The notes under the pieces are model-generated. The model was given only the letters and a program-made list of their open reading frames with translations. It was not told the origin of the DNA and did not search any database. Positions 26,198 through 34,348 of a DNA stretch of 64,000 nucleotides are shown one piece after another. Position numbers and translations under genes: made by a program. The DNA comes from UBA11865 sp963749825 (GTDB taxonomy: Bacteria; Chloroflexota; Anaerolineae; Promineifilales; Promineifilaceae), in the NCBI GenBank assembly GCA_963749825.1, contig CAVVOI010000012.1, positions 372,001-436,000 of the forward strand, written 5' to 3'. Every line of letters begins with the position of its first letter. Within the stretch, counting starts at the first letter, position 1.

Positions 26198-26260
26198 TCA
26201 CTTCTTACCCTTCTTCTTGCCTTTTTTCTTATCCTTCTTCTTGTCTTTCTTTTTGGCCAT
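26198..26260 (-). CDS. 20-residue lysine-rich microprotein
   Basis: A 63-nt ORF with AAAAGGAGATAATA directly before its ATG, as good an RBS as any in the window. Fourteen of the 20 residues are Lys, in runs of three broken by Asp or Gly; the rest are Met and Ala. It lies about 220 bp upstream of the lysine-tailed HTH gene on the same strand. Composition matches the tail of that protein, so it may act on the same polyanion (polyphosphate or nucleic acid). It is far too short for homology-based calling. Confidence 0.5.
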   Translation of the reverse strand: MAKKKDKKKDKKKGKKKGKK

Positions 26261-26302
26261 TATTATCTCCTTTTATAGGTTATATTTACTAAACGGTGAA
26301 AT

Positions 26303-26336
26303 CTTTTTTTAAATACCGATCCTGGTATTTCTTTTT
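26303..26336. terminator. Bidirectional hairpin terminator
   Basis: AAATACC (26311-26317) pairs with GGTATTT (26324-26330) around GATCCT; T7 lies before the stem and CTTTTT after it, so both strands show a stem followed by a U tract. It marks the upstream edge of the lysine-rich/CHAD operon. Confidence 0.6.
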
Positions 26337-26451
26337 AAGAACCAACAGCTTGATCGCCTACTCCACAGTGATGAATATGGCTGACCCGCTTGAAATTACC
26401 TTTGTAGCCTGTCAATACGATTACTAACGAGCTTGTCTCTTGTATCTCTCC

Positions 26452-26590
26452 TTACTTCAGGAAATCCTGCTTGCGATCCTTAATGTCTTCGCCGCGTATG
26501 TCGTCCAGCGGAATGGTCATCACTTTGTTCCCACCAAAGTCCAGTTTGCTCAGGTCCACCAGACGCATGCGGCGGCTATACTCAGTTCAG
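26452..26590 (-). pseudogene. 3' remnant of an unrecognised gene
   Basis: One minus-strand frame reads 'YSRRMRLVDLSKLDFGG' and 'NKVMTIPLDDIRGEDIKDRKQDFLK' to a stop at 26452, with protein-like composition. Upstream of it (26590-26870) every frame is broken, although parts look coding. I see it as the tail of a decayed gene. No family recognised; the rest of 26340-26890 shows nothing else I can support. Confidence 0.35.
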
Positions 26591-26892
26591 TAGTACTAGA
26601 GTTTGTTCTTGATATCACCGATAATCGTCCACTGGGTTTGGCGGCCATGACCTCACATTTGTGCATACCTTCCCGTAACAGGCCTTTGGGGATATCAAAG
26701 TTGTGCAAAGTCCCGGCCACCTCAGGCACACCACTATCCACATCTGAGAAAGACAGCAATGTCTGGGTAAAGGCGACCCCCCGGAGGTTGTTTCCTTGGA
26801 CCAAGCAAGGATTTGGCAACCTCCGGGAGTATTTTGTAACCTGGCGATGGCCCAAACTGTCAATACATTAGGCTAAGGACGTGCTTCTTTGT

Positions 26893-27180
26893 CTACGGTA
26901 TTTGGTCTCCATAGGGAACACGCTCGCGCTCGCGGTAGCCGCCGAAGTAGGTGGCCATGTCGGTGAATATTGCCAGGCCCATCAGGATCCAGTCAAAACC
27001 CTGGATGCCACCCGGATATACGGCGATGTACATGAGGGTTGTCCAGGGCAGAAACAGCCAGCCCAAAAAGCCCCAAATGAAATGGTCGAAAGCGCCATTG
27101 ACGTAAAGCGGGTTGAAGATATACCAAACCAGGATACCTAACCGCGGCCCGAAAAGTAACAGGTGGTGAAAAAGCAACAC
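26893..27180 (-). CDS. 95-residue membrane protein of unknown function
   Basis: The GTG at 27180 has AAGGAGG seven bases upstream; a longer frame to 27402 runs through repeat DNA and is rejected. Three hydrophobic spans follow: about 5-25, 'GAFDHFIWGFLGWLFLPWTTLMYIAVY' (30-58) and 'GFDWILMGLAIFTDMATYFGG' (62-83), then a polar RERERVPYGDQ tail. The 'LPWTTL.Y......GI.G.DW' pattern recurs in small bacterial membrane proteins of unknown role. It is the last gene of the minus-strand membrane/stress cluster. Confidence 0.65.
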   Translation of the reverse strand: MLLFHHLLLFGPRLGILVWYIFNPLYVNGAFDHFIWGFLGWLFLPWTTLMYIAVYPGGIQGFDWILMGLAIFTDMATYFGGYRERERVPYGDQIP

Positions 27181-27240
27181 ATTTTGCCCTCCTTGTCTCC
27201 TTGTAGTTGTATGCTCTGCAAAGCAGAGGTCTCTGCAACT

Positions 27241-27373
27241 GTCATTTTGACCGAGGATCTTGCCTTGAGCATTGTCGAAAGGGAGGAATCCCTGTGCCTT
27301 TGCCATGACTGAACATGCTCTTCTTCGCAAGGCTTCAGGGATTCCTCGTAAGGCGTACTCCAATCGGAATGAC
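27241..27373. repeat. MITE-like palindromic repeat with GTCATT ends
   Basis: The left end begins GTCATTTTGACCGAGGATC and the right end, read on the other strand, begins GTCATTCCGATTGGAGTACG; further in, GAGGAATCCCTG occurs in both arms, as do GCCTT steps. About 133 bp form an imperfect palindrome with no ORF. It looks like a non-autonomous transposable or RNA-hairpin repeat lying between two membrane-protein genes. Confidence 0.6.
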
Positions 27374-27448
27374 CAGTCTCGTGGACCAGGTTGAAAGAGC
27401 ACTACGGCTTTCGCCGTTACTATTCAACGTTGACCGAGGGGTTATTGC

Positions 27449-27940
27449 CTAGGAGGCAAAGTCCTCTTTCAGCTGATTTTCCTGGTCATCAGACAGATTG
27501 GTGTAAAAGAGGTCGAATTTGAGACCGCTTTGCTTAATCGCGTCCGTGACCTTGTCCTGCACGGCCTGGTCGGTCATCAAGAACAGAGCCGATGTCCCTT
27601 CGGTGACCTTTTCTCGGGCTTGCTCGATGAAGCCCTTGTCGATGCCGTAGTTGCTGTAGTGGCCAGCCAAAGCACCCATGGCCGCGCCAATAGCCATGCC
27701 GAAGAAGGGGATGAAGAAGATCAAGCCAAACAGCATGCCCCAGAAAGCCCCACCCAGTGCGCCCTCGCCGGTCAAATCGCCGAGATGCTTGGTCTTGGGC
27801 TTCTTCTTGCCCTGGGGCCAGGTGACGATGGCCGCATCCTCCAGGGTGATCAGCTTCTGCCGGGTCAGGTCCTGGACCAGGTTGACCATCTTTTCCGCCC
27901 CATCGGCGGTATCAAAGCTGTAACCAGTTATCGTTGCCAT
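27449..27940 (-). CDS. DUF1269 family membrane protein
   Basis: 163 residues. A soluble N-terminus with 'SFDTADGAEKMVNLVQDLTRQKLITLEDAAIVTW' precedes a Gly/Ala/Phe-rich hydrophobic core (residues 58-92, 'GALGGAFWGMLFGLIFFIPFFGMAIGAAMGALAG') and a C-terminal 'REKVTEGTSALFLMT' segment, the DUF1269 layout. The function is unknown; family members tend to appear with general-stress genes. AAGGAG precedes the ATG. It is downstream of the AI-2E permease, and a divergent relative is at 29672-30301. Confidence 0.88.
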   Translation of the reverse strand: MATITGYSFDTADGAEKMVNLVQDLTRQKLITLEDAAIVTWPQGKKKPKTKHLGDLTGEGALGGAFWGMLFGLIFFIPFFGMAIGAAMGALAGHYSNYGIDKGFIEQAREKVTEGTSALFLMTDQAVQDKVTDAIKQSGLKFDLFYTNLSDDQENQLKEDFAS

Positions 27941-28026
27941 TTTGAAACTCTCCTTTTGTTAAATGGTCTTTGTAAAAAAATGAAAACTTATTCGATGCTC
28001 TTTTCCATAATATCGGTTGGCAGGTT

Positions 28027-29112
28027 TCAAGATGCGGCCTGCTCTGTCACGTCTTGGTCCGGTTCTGCTCCGGGATTGAACGGCTCTGAGCCACTGCCCA
28101 TCATATAACCCAGCCAGCGCGTCTCCGGCCGGCTATAGAGAACAGCTTGAACGATGATGGCCATGGGTACGGCCAGGATGGCGCCGATAGGCCCCAACAC
28201 CCAGGCCCACAAGATCAGGGCTAGAAATGTGTGCAGCATCGAGATATTCACCCCCTTTTCGATAAACCGTGGTTTGATGACGTTGTCACTCAAGAAATTG
28301 ATGACGATATAAGCCACGATGACAATCAGCATCTCGCTCGGGCCGTACTGGAGCAAGGCCATTAAGGCCGGCGGGATGACCGAGATGATAAAGCCCACGT
28401 TGGGCACGAAGCTGAGGAAGAACGAAAAAATGCCCCACAGAACCGCAAATTCAATGCCCAAAATGAGCAGCAGGATGACGTTGATAACAGCTGCCAAAAG
28501 GCCAGCCACGGTATTGATGGCCATGTATTGGCGTAACTCTTTATTGAGTTGCAAGAATTGCCGGATACCTGGGGAGATTTCCTGGGCGACGTTCTGCATT
28601 TTGCGGGGCATAGCCAGCGCTTCCACCAGGAAGAAGACAGTGGTTAAGATGATCAGCCCAAAATTCGACAGGCCGGACACAATGCCGCCCACGAAACTGG
28701 CTGCCAGCTGCAGCAAACCTTGCGGCGAGGTCGTCTGGTCTGCCCCCAGGTTGTTCACGTCAACGCCCAGGTTGGTCAGGAATCCCCCGAGGGCCTGCTC
28801 GATCTCAACGAAGCGTTGCTGGTACTTTGAAATCGATTCAGAAAAATTCTGGACAGAATTGCCAACCAGCCAGACGAGGGCCAAGATAAAGATAACGATG
28901 AGCAGGATAGTCAGGATCAAGGCCAGCCAGCTTGGGGCGCCTTTCCTGATGAACCAATCAAGCAGGGGGGTCGTGGTGACAGCCAGCACAAAGGCCAGGA
29001 GTATGGGCGCCAGAAAAGCGTTGGTAGCCCGCATGGCCAGCAGCACAATGAAGATGGCTGCCAGTGCAATGAGCGCAATAACCAAAGGGGGTGCAGAGGC
29101 TCGTGAATTCAC
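28027..29112 (-). CDS. AI-2E family transporter-like permease
   Basis: 361 residues with the same plan as the protein at 5858-6916: an N-terminal helix pair, a soluble loop with 'NFSESISKYQQRFVEIEQALGG', then the core 'FAVLWGIFSFFLSFVPNVGFIISVIPPALMALLQYG', 'INFLSDNVIKPRFIEKGVNIS' and 'LGPIGAILAVPMAIIVQAVL'. It is a PF01594 exporter; the substrate is unknown. The start is GTG with an AGGACGGAAG stretch upstream. It lies between the acidic alanine-rich gene and the DUF1269 gene on the same strand, so it probably belongs to one stress-type operon. Confidence 0.88.
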   Translation of the reverse strand: MNSRASAPPLVIALIALAAIFIVLLAMRATNAFLAPILLAFVLAVTTTPLLDWFIRKGAPSWLALILTILLIVIFILALVWLVGNSVQNFSESISKYQQRFVEIEQALGGFLTNLGVDVNNLGADQTTSPQGLLQLAASFVGGIVSGLSNFGLIILTTVFFLVEALAMPRKMQNVAQEISPGIRQFLQLNKELRQYMAINTVAGLLAAVINVILLLILGIEFAVLWGIFSFFLSFVPNVGFIISVIPPALMALLQYGPSEMLIVIVAYIVINFLSDNVIKPRFIEKGVNISMLHTFLALILWAWVLGPIGAILAVPMAIIVQAVLYSRPETRWLGYMMGSGSEPFNPGAEPDQDVTEQAAS

Positions 29113-29157
29113 TACTTCCGTCCTAGATGGTAGACATTGTCCTCAATCATTCTTGAT

Positions 29158-29565
29158 CTAGAGATCGGCTAGCAGGCTGGCGACCGCTTCGGCATTGGCC
29201 TCGTCGATCAATGCGGCCGCCAGCAGCGCTGCCGCGGCATCCGTGTAGGCGGCATCTATGACAGCCTCGGCGGCGATGACGGTATCCCGATCATCCAGGG
29301 CCTGCTCTGCCGCGTCGTCGACGATGTCCTTGTCGATGGCCAGCGATTCAAAGTCGCCCTCAGCCACATCTTCAGCGGCCCAAACCTCAGCTTCGGCGAT
29401 CGTATCTTCCTGGTCGCTATAATCGTCCATGGCATCCGCTTCGGCTTCCTCGGCCGCCTCGATGACCAAGGCATCGGCCAGGATATCGGCCGCCGCCCGA
29501 ATATCGGCATCTGATAAATACCCCGCATCGACCAATGCCTGGGCAAATTCAAGATAGGTTGCCAT
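29158..29565 (-). CDS. Acidic alanine-rich hypothetical protein
   Basis: 135 residues, mostly Ala, Asp and Glu, predicted helical ('ADIRAAADILADALVIEAAEEAEADAMDD', 'ALDDRDTVIAAEAVIDAAYTDAAAALLAAAL'). No signal peptide or hydrophobic span. The internal pattern of ALxDA/AxxLA repeats suggests a helical bundle or solenoid, but it is too low in complexity for family assignment. AAGGAG lies upstream of the ATG. It follows the DUF1269-like gene and a perfect stem-loop, and precedes the AI-2E permease. Its strong negative charge contrasts with the lysine-rich proteins at 25.4-26.3 kb. Confidence 0.6.
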   Translation of the reverse strand: MATYLEFAQALVDAGYLSDADIRAAADILADALVIEAAEEAEADAMDDYSDQEDTIAEAEVWAAEDVAEGDFESLAIDKDIVDDAAEQALDDRDTVIAAEAVIDAAYTDAAAALLAAALIDEANAEAVASLLADL

Positions 29566-29589
29566 TATCTACTCCTTGTTTAATCAATC

Positions 29590-29618
29590 AGGCCTGCGGA
29601 TGATAGATCCGCAGGCCT
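29590..29618. promoter_or_regulatory. Perfect 12-bp stem-loop between two genes
   Basis: AGGCCTGCGGAT (29590-29601) pairs completely with ATCCGCAGGCCT (29607-29618) around a 5-nt loop. No U tract follows on the minus strand, so it is more likely an mRNA processing or stabilising hairpin than a terminator; it sits just before the RBS of the acidic protein. Confidence 0.6.
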
Positions 29619-29671
29619 GTAGGCAATCAGAATGTAACTCGTATAGTTGTGTTTAGACCTGGGCTCTTGGC

Positions 29672-30301
29672 CTAGGAATCATCTCCGGTCGTCCCCGCGG
29701 CCACAGCGCCGACGGCAGCGACGTCGCCTTCCGAATCGGCGGCCACGCCTCCGGCACCCGCGACCACATTGCCTTGGTCATCGGTGGCCGCGCCAGCCAC
29801 GTATGAGGCAATTTGACCAGAAAGGTCATCGCCTACCGTCAAAGTAATCACATTGGCGTTGTACCCTTTCAGGCTGTCAACGGCTGCTTCACTGGCTACA
29901 TCTTCAACCAGCAGCAAGAAGGCGGAGGTGTCTGGACCCATAGCCTCGCCGATCTCTTTCAGATCGCCTTTGGAGAAGGGTCGGCCCAGGTATTTACCAG
30001 CTACGCCACCAACAACAGCGCCACCAACTGTCCACGCCAACAAACCGGCTGGGCCGCCAATGAGACTCAGGAGCCCAACGCCAGCTCCACCAAGAACTGC
30101 GCCCATTGTGCCATGGCCTGGTTCATGAATGTGGCTTTTGCCCTTTTCATCCACAGACACAATGGCTTCAGCCACAATCGCCTGTCCATCCAAAGCATCA
30201 GACTTCTTGATTTCTTTCACGGTCTCTTTTGCCGTTTTTTCACCGTCAAAGGTGAAGGCCAGAATATTGAATACGGCCGATCTTTCTTTATTGTCACTCA
30301 T
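29672..30301 (-). CDS. DUF1269-like glycine-zipper membrane protein
   Basis: The ATG at 30301 with CAAGGAGAA upstream gives 209 residues (a longer frame to 30688 overlaps the IS630 region and lacks support). The N-terminal soluble part 'VFNILAFTFDGEKTAKETVKEIKKSDALDG' and 'GSVDEKGKSHIHEPGHG'-like loop precede a Gly-rich span (about 85-125), then 'GPDTSAFLLLVEDVASEAAVDSLKGY', matching the DUF1269 plan. A 45-residue Ala/Gly/Asp-rich tail is extra. It heads the minus-strand stress cluster. Function unknown. Confidence 0.78.
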   Translation of the reverse strand: MSDNKERSAVFNILAFTFDGEKTAKETVKEIKKSDALDGQAIVAEAIVSVDEKGKSHIHEPGHGTMGAVLGGAGVGLLSLIGGPAGLLAWTVGGAVVGGVAGKYLGRPFSKGDLKEIGEAMGPDTSAFLLLVEDVASEAAVDSLKGYNANVITLTVGDDLSGQIASYVAGAATDDQGNVVAGAGGVAADSEGDVAAVGAVAAGTTGDDS

Positions 30302-30410
30302 TGTTTTATTCTCCTTGAATAAAGTTATTAAATAACGGAGAGGTTGGTTAAGAGAGATTTCCTCACCGAGAAACACACTATTTGTTACATTTTTGCGAAC
30401 TGAGTTCTCT

Positions 30411-31590
30411 GTTAACCTGATTTTTAGAAACGGTTGAATTGGTCCATAATAGAAGTATGGGCAAACAAGAACCGATACAAATGGAAAAAGAAGAACAAAC
30501 TGAACTTGAACAACTGATACGAACCGGCGAAGTGCCAGCCCGGGTGCACCGGCGAGCCCGCATTTTGCTCTTAAGTGATGGAGAGAAGCCGCCACCGTTA
30601 AGGCAAGTGTCCGAAGCAGTGATGTGTAGTACGGCCACGGTGTCAAATGTAAGAGAACGATATCGAACTGGCGGTTTAGAAAGGGCACTCTACGATCTTC
30701 CCCGGCCAGGGGCCAAGCCTAAGATAACGGGTGAAGTAGAGGCGCACCTGATTGCCTTGGTCTGCAGTGACTCACCAGAAGGGCAAGCTCGATGGACGTT
30801 ACGCCTGTTAGCAGACCGTCTGGTAGAAATGGAAGTGGTCGAGTCGATCAGCCATGTTGCTGTTGGTGAAAAGCTAAAAAAAATGAACTTAAGCCTTGGC
30901 GAGTGAAGTCCTGGTGTATTCCGAAGGCTTCAGCCCGCTTTGTGGCCAAGATGGAGGATGTGTTGGCCGTGTACCAACGCCATTACGACCCGAAACGTCC
31001 ACAAGTGTGCCTGGATGAAATCCAGAAGGCGTTACGCTCGACACCACGAGGTCAGCTACCGGCACAACCCAGTCAACCTGCGCGCCAAGACCATGAGTAC
31101 GCACGCCATGGGAAGTGCAGCATCTTCCTAGCTGTCGAGCCGCTGGTTGGGTTTCGGCAAGTATGGACCACTCATCAACGCACCAAATTGGATTTTGCTG
31201 AGGTTCTGCGTGGTTTGGTTGATGACGTTTATCCAGAGGCTGATTGTATTGTCCTAGTGGTCGACAATCTCAACATTCACCACCCAGCTTGTCTGTATGA
31301 ACGGTTTCCACCAGCCGAAGCCCGCCGCATTGCCGAGAAGATCGAGTGGCATTACACGCCTGAACACGCCAGTTGGCTCAACATCGCCGAATGTGAGCTC
31401 TCCGTCTTGAAGCGGCAGTGTTTAAAACGGCGCCTTCCTGACTTGGGAACAGTTCAGCGTGAAGTATCTGCTTGGCAGGGACGACGCAATAAAGCTCTTA
31501 CCATTATCGATTGGCGATTCACCACCGAAGATGCTCGTATCAAGTTGAAACGTTTGTATCCAGTTATTAATGTTCAATAATTAGCTTAAC
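30411..31590 (+). mobile_element. IS630-family insertion sequence
   Basis: The left end GTTAACCTGATTTTTAGAAAC (from 30411) and the right end, read on the other strand from 31590, GTTAAGCTAATTATTGAAC, form imperfect inverted repeats. The transposase fills the space between. The TA duplication typical of IS630 is not clear, so edges are good to a few bases only. Confidence 0.65.
30457..31580 (+). CDS. IS630-family transposase made by -1 frameshift
   Basis: Frame one (30457-30906) encodes an HTH region ('LRQVSEAVMCSTATVSNVRERYRTGGLERAL'). Frame two (to 31580) encodes the DDE domain: 'VCLDEIQKAL' (first Asp), 'CIVLVVDNLNIHHP' (second) and 'HASWLNIAECELSVLKRQCL' (third, Glu). At 30876-30883 eight A residues precede TGAAC; a -1 slip there gives the continuous reading 'LKKNELKPWRVKSWCIP', as expected for the family. 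So the two frames are probably one protein made by programmed frameshifting or polymerase slippage, not a broken gene. Confidence 0.85.
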
Positions 31591-31877
31591 AATGCACTCA
31601 GTCGATCAGGTTTGAATAATGCGAAACCATCTACTGCGCAATCTTTGATATGAATATTCATGTTAATCAAAGAGTTTCACTTTGTCCATGTCTTGTAAAG
31701 ATAATATCACATCTTTGTAAATATGCAAACTAATCCCTTTATTGAACATTCTTATGCGACGCCGTGTCTTCCGGCTACTGCTTGATAGGCAAACATACCA
31801 CCGAGAGCAACGGGAATAATAAACCGTACAGACTGTCGAGCTGGCCAAACAGAACGGCCAAGTCTACTACTTGGCCA

Positions 31878-32141
31878 TCACGGTGCTTGAATGGGTTTTC
31901 CTTGCCTGAGATATCTGACAAACAATAATGGATAGCGAGCGTTATATAGCGCGTTCAACACGCCGAATAGGGCGGCCTGGTCCAGCAAGCAACCATATAG
32001 AACTGTCACTGTCCCGCTGTCTTGTTCCTCATCCACTGGATAAGTGATGGTCATTCCTCCCAAGCATTCAGACCAACTGGTGTCTAGCCGACCGGCGACA
32101 TGGATAGCGTAGATGCCAGGTTGGTCATAGGGATATCTCAT
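31878..32141 (-). CDS. 87-residue hypothetical protein
   Basis: A compact acidic protein, MRYPYDQPGIYAIHVAGRLDTSWSE..., with alternating hydrophobic segments ('GGMTITYP', 'GTVTVLYGCLLDQAALFGVLNALYNARYPLLFVRYL') that suggest an alpha/beta fold. No membrane span. Upstream only a weak GGTAG RBS is present. The pattern 'G.LD..WS...GG..I' followed by '..DQAAL.G.L' is one I have seen in small Chloroflexota proteins that often sit beside regulators, but I cannot name a family. It faces the same way as the LuxR remnant upstream. Confidence 0.55.
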   Translation of the reverse strand: MRYPYDQPGIYAIHVAGRLDTSWSECLGGMTITYPVDEEQDSGTVTVLYGCLLDQAALFGVLNALYNARYPLLFVRYLRQGKPIQAP

Positions 32142-32336
32142 GTTATCTACCTGACCTGATTATTGGTTGGTTCAACTAGGATAAGTGGGCGATCTATTTT
32201 GAAACAATCGATTTCAAATGCTTGCTATGGGCGAAGATCGACCAACACCTCTAGGCTACCTGTTTGTTTGAGTAGTTATCAATACTCAAATTGAGTAGAA
32301 ATGTTGATGATTTTTCGGGAGGAGAGTCCGGATAGA

Positions 32337-33966
32337 CTAAAGTAAAGTTAATTCTTTGGCACGTTGCACGACTTCAAAACGGCTGTGCACCCCCAGTTTT
32401 TGGTAGACATTTCTAATATGGGTGCGTGTGGTTGTGGGGGATACGGTCATTTCGGAGGCGATATCCTGCGGGGAGAGATCGGTTGCCAGCAGCCTCAACA
32501 TTTGCAACTCTCGTTTGGTTAACGGGTTCTTCAGATCTGGAGCAGGCGTGTTTTGCTCCTCCATTTGAAAGGCAGCCAAGATCTGGGAGATATAGGATTC
32601 CATCTGAGTGCCCCCTTGCTCTTGCAGCCGGGCCAGCAAATCGGCCATAGGCGGTCCAAGATCGACGAAGGTGCGGATGAAGCCGCCCGGCTCACCCAGT
32701 CGCAATGCAGTTGCGAGTCTTTCGCCGGCCAACTGCCGATCGCCTTGAGCATCGTAGACCAGGGCCTGCAAAGCCAGCACATCGATGTGATGTGTTTTGC
32801 GGTTTATCCCTAGCAGTTGTTGGTCCAGCTGTTCAAGGGCCTCTGCTGCTTTCTTCAAGCTCTTGGCCTTTCCTTCGGCCAGCATGAGTTTGATGGGTGT
32901 CAGTTGGGTCACATAGTAATACCAAACCGGCCGGTTAGTCTCAAAATCAATCGAGTGGCTCAGGCGGCGAGCCTCGGTCAGGTCACCCTGGTCAAGCGCC
33001 AGCTCAACCTGAAAAGCGCGGAGTAGGTCTAGTAGAAATGTGTTCCCCAACTCTTCCAGGTGTGAAAACACTAGCCCAAACACTTCGCGGGCCATTTCGG
33101 GCAGTTGCTGGGCTTGATAAATGCGGGTCAAGACACAGACGCCATGGGCGACATAATCTGGATTTACGGACAGTCGCTGATCAACCAGGGCCGATAAGCG
33201 CGGTTCGGCCACATCCGTTTCATTTCGCAGATAATGACTTATTCCCGAATAATACTGTGCTTCGCCAATGGTATACCATAAGTGGTTCTTTATGGAGATC
33301 TTCAAACATTTACTCGCGCTTTTCTGAACCGCTTCAAGGTCACCTTCAAAGAAGCTAGTGAATGTTTGGGCAAGGAATAATCTGGCGCGGAAACGGGTGG
33401 GCCAGCTGGGATCATCCAAAGTCTCATTGATGAAATTGAGACTTCGTTCATAGTCGCCTGACATTTGCAAGCTCATGGTCTTTAGACCATAAGCCGTGCT
33501 GCGAAGCCATTCTGCCTGCACCGGAAGCAGTGCCAGCGCATCATTCGCCCGTGTAACGGCCGATTCCAACGGTCCGGCCAGGACAGCCCATAAACCGTCA
33601 GAGTAGGCGATCTCTCCTTTCACCATTCGCGCAACGAGAGAATCATTCGGTAAGTCGCCAACAAGTTGCCTGGCCCGAGAGCGTAACCGCGCTGCTTCAT
33701 GACCGTAGGCTATGGGAAGTTGGGCTTTTGTGAGCGCCAGAATCGGATCATTGTCTACCACATCACCCGGAAACAATCGAATCAACTGGGTCAACTGGTT
33801 GGTCCGTTCCGCGTTCATGAGCTGGTAGCGATGTTGGGCCATCAACCCCACAGCAGCGGCGGTATGGCCGGCCGCAATCAACCAGATAAACGATGAAGAG
33901 AGTGTCCGCTGGTTGATATCGTTTCTGAGCGTCGATAATAGAAAGACATTCTGTCTCTACGAGGCC
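32337..33966 (-). pseudogene. LuxR/MalT-type regulator lacking its ATPase domain
   Basis: The frame runs from the TAG at 33966 to 32337 without a proper start (a TTG at 33881 is the only candidate). It contains a TPR-like helical repeat region of about 430 residues and a C-terminal LuxR HTH: 'LTKRELQMLRLLATDLSPQDIASEMTVSPTTTRTHIRNVYQKLGV'. MalT-like proteins of about 900 residues carry an N-terminal NTPase domain; here it is gone. The first homologous residues ('LRNDINQRTL') lie next to a DUF4242 fragment on the opposite strand, so a deletion or rearrangement cut the gene. Confidence 0.8.
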
Positions 33967-34098
33967 TCAAGCGGTGAGGCGATTCGCGAAGCAGCCCGTC
34001 GCGCCGGTATTCCGGCTGATACCATTGTTGAGGTCGGCGCGGAGATCGTGCCCAGCGGGCAGACCGATCCTCTCCGAACAGAGCGCTTTGAAGAATAG
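33934..34098 (+). pseudogene. DUF4242 protein fragment
   Basis: The plus frame reads 'DNRKTFCLYEASSGEAIREAARRAGIPADTIVEV' and ends at 34098. This is the C-terminal pattern of DUF4242 proteins (small ferredoxin-like, some nickel-binding). The N-terminal half is missing and replaced by the cut LuxR gene, so one rearrangement joined two beheaded genes back to back. Confidence 0.6.
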
Positions 34099-34308
34099 CA
34101 GAGTAAGCAAGGTCCACCGTTTCGCCTGCTCCAGCGACGGCCGTTGCGACCGGCTGGAATATGCTCATATATTGACGAAGGAGAAAAACTAATGCTACCG
34201 CAATGAATCTTGGACCACGGTTCACATCCGTTGGGATACAAGCCGAGCCACCATACGGCAATCACTCCCCATCACCTCTGGTGGGAACATTTAACATCTG
34301 GGGCAAAG

Positions 34309-34348
34309 TGGGCGCGATTGGACTAGAACCAACGACCTTGTATGTTAA
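34309..34348 (-). other. Orphan tRNA-Val-like 3' half beside an IS110 end
   Basis: On the minus strand: loop TTAACAT, shortened 3' stem, AGGTC, T-arm GTTGG-TTCTAGT-CCAAT, acceptor strand CGCGCCC and A. It shares the T-arm and acceptor strand with the fragment at 40377-40418. It starts at tRNA position 32, exactly where the leader of the IS110 remnant begins. Two stem bases are lost, so it is degenerate. Confidence 0.55.

Noticed and set aside
26440..26871. 143-codon plus-strand ORF
   Set aside because: No RBS or family features; the other strand shows a better, though decayed, coding signal.
29672..30688. 338-residue version of the DUF1269-like protein
   Set aside because: The extra N-terminus overlaps the IS630 transposase region and lacks an RBS; the ATG at 30301 has CAAGGAG.
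34211..34233. CCACGG-TTCACAT-CCGTTGG as part of an intact tRNA-Val
   Set aside because: It looks like an uncut anticodon arm, but no D-arm, T-arm or acceptor fits around it, so a gene cannot be claimed.
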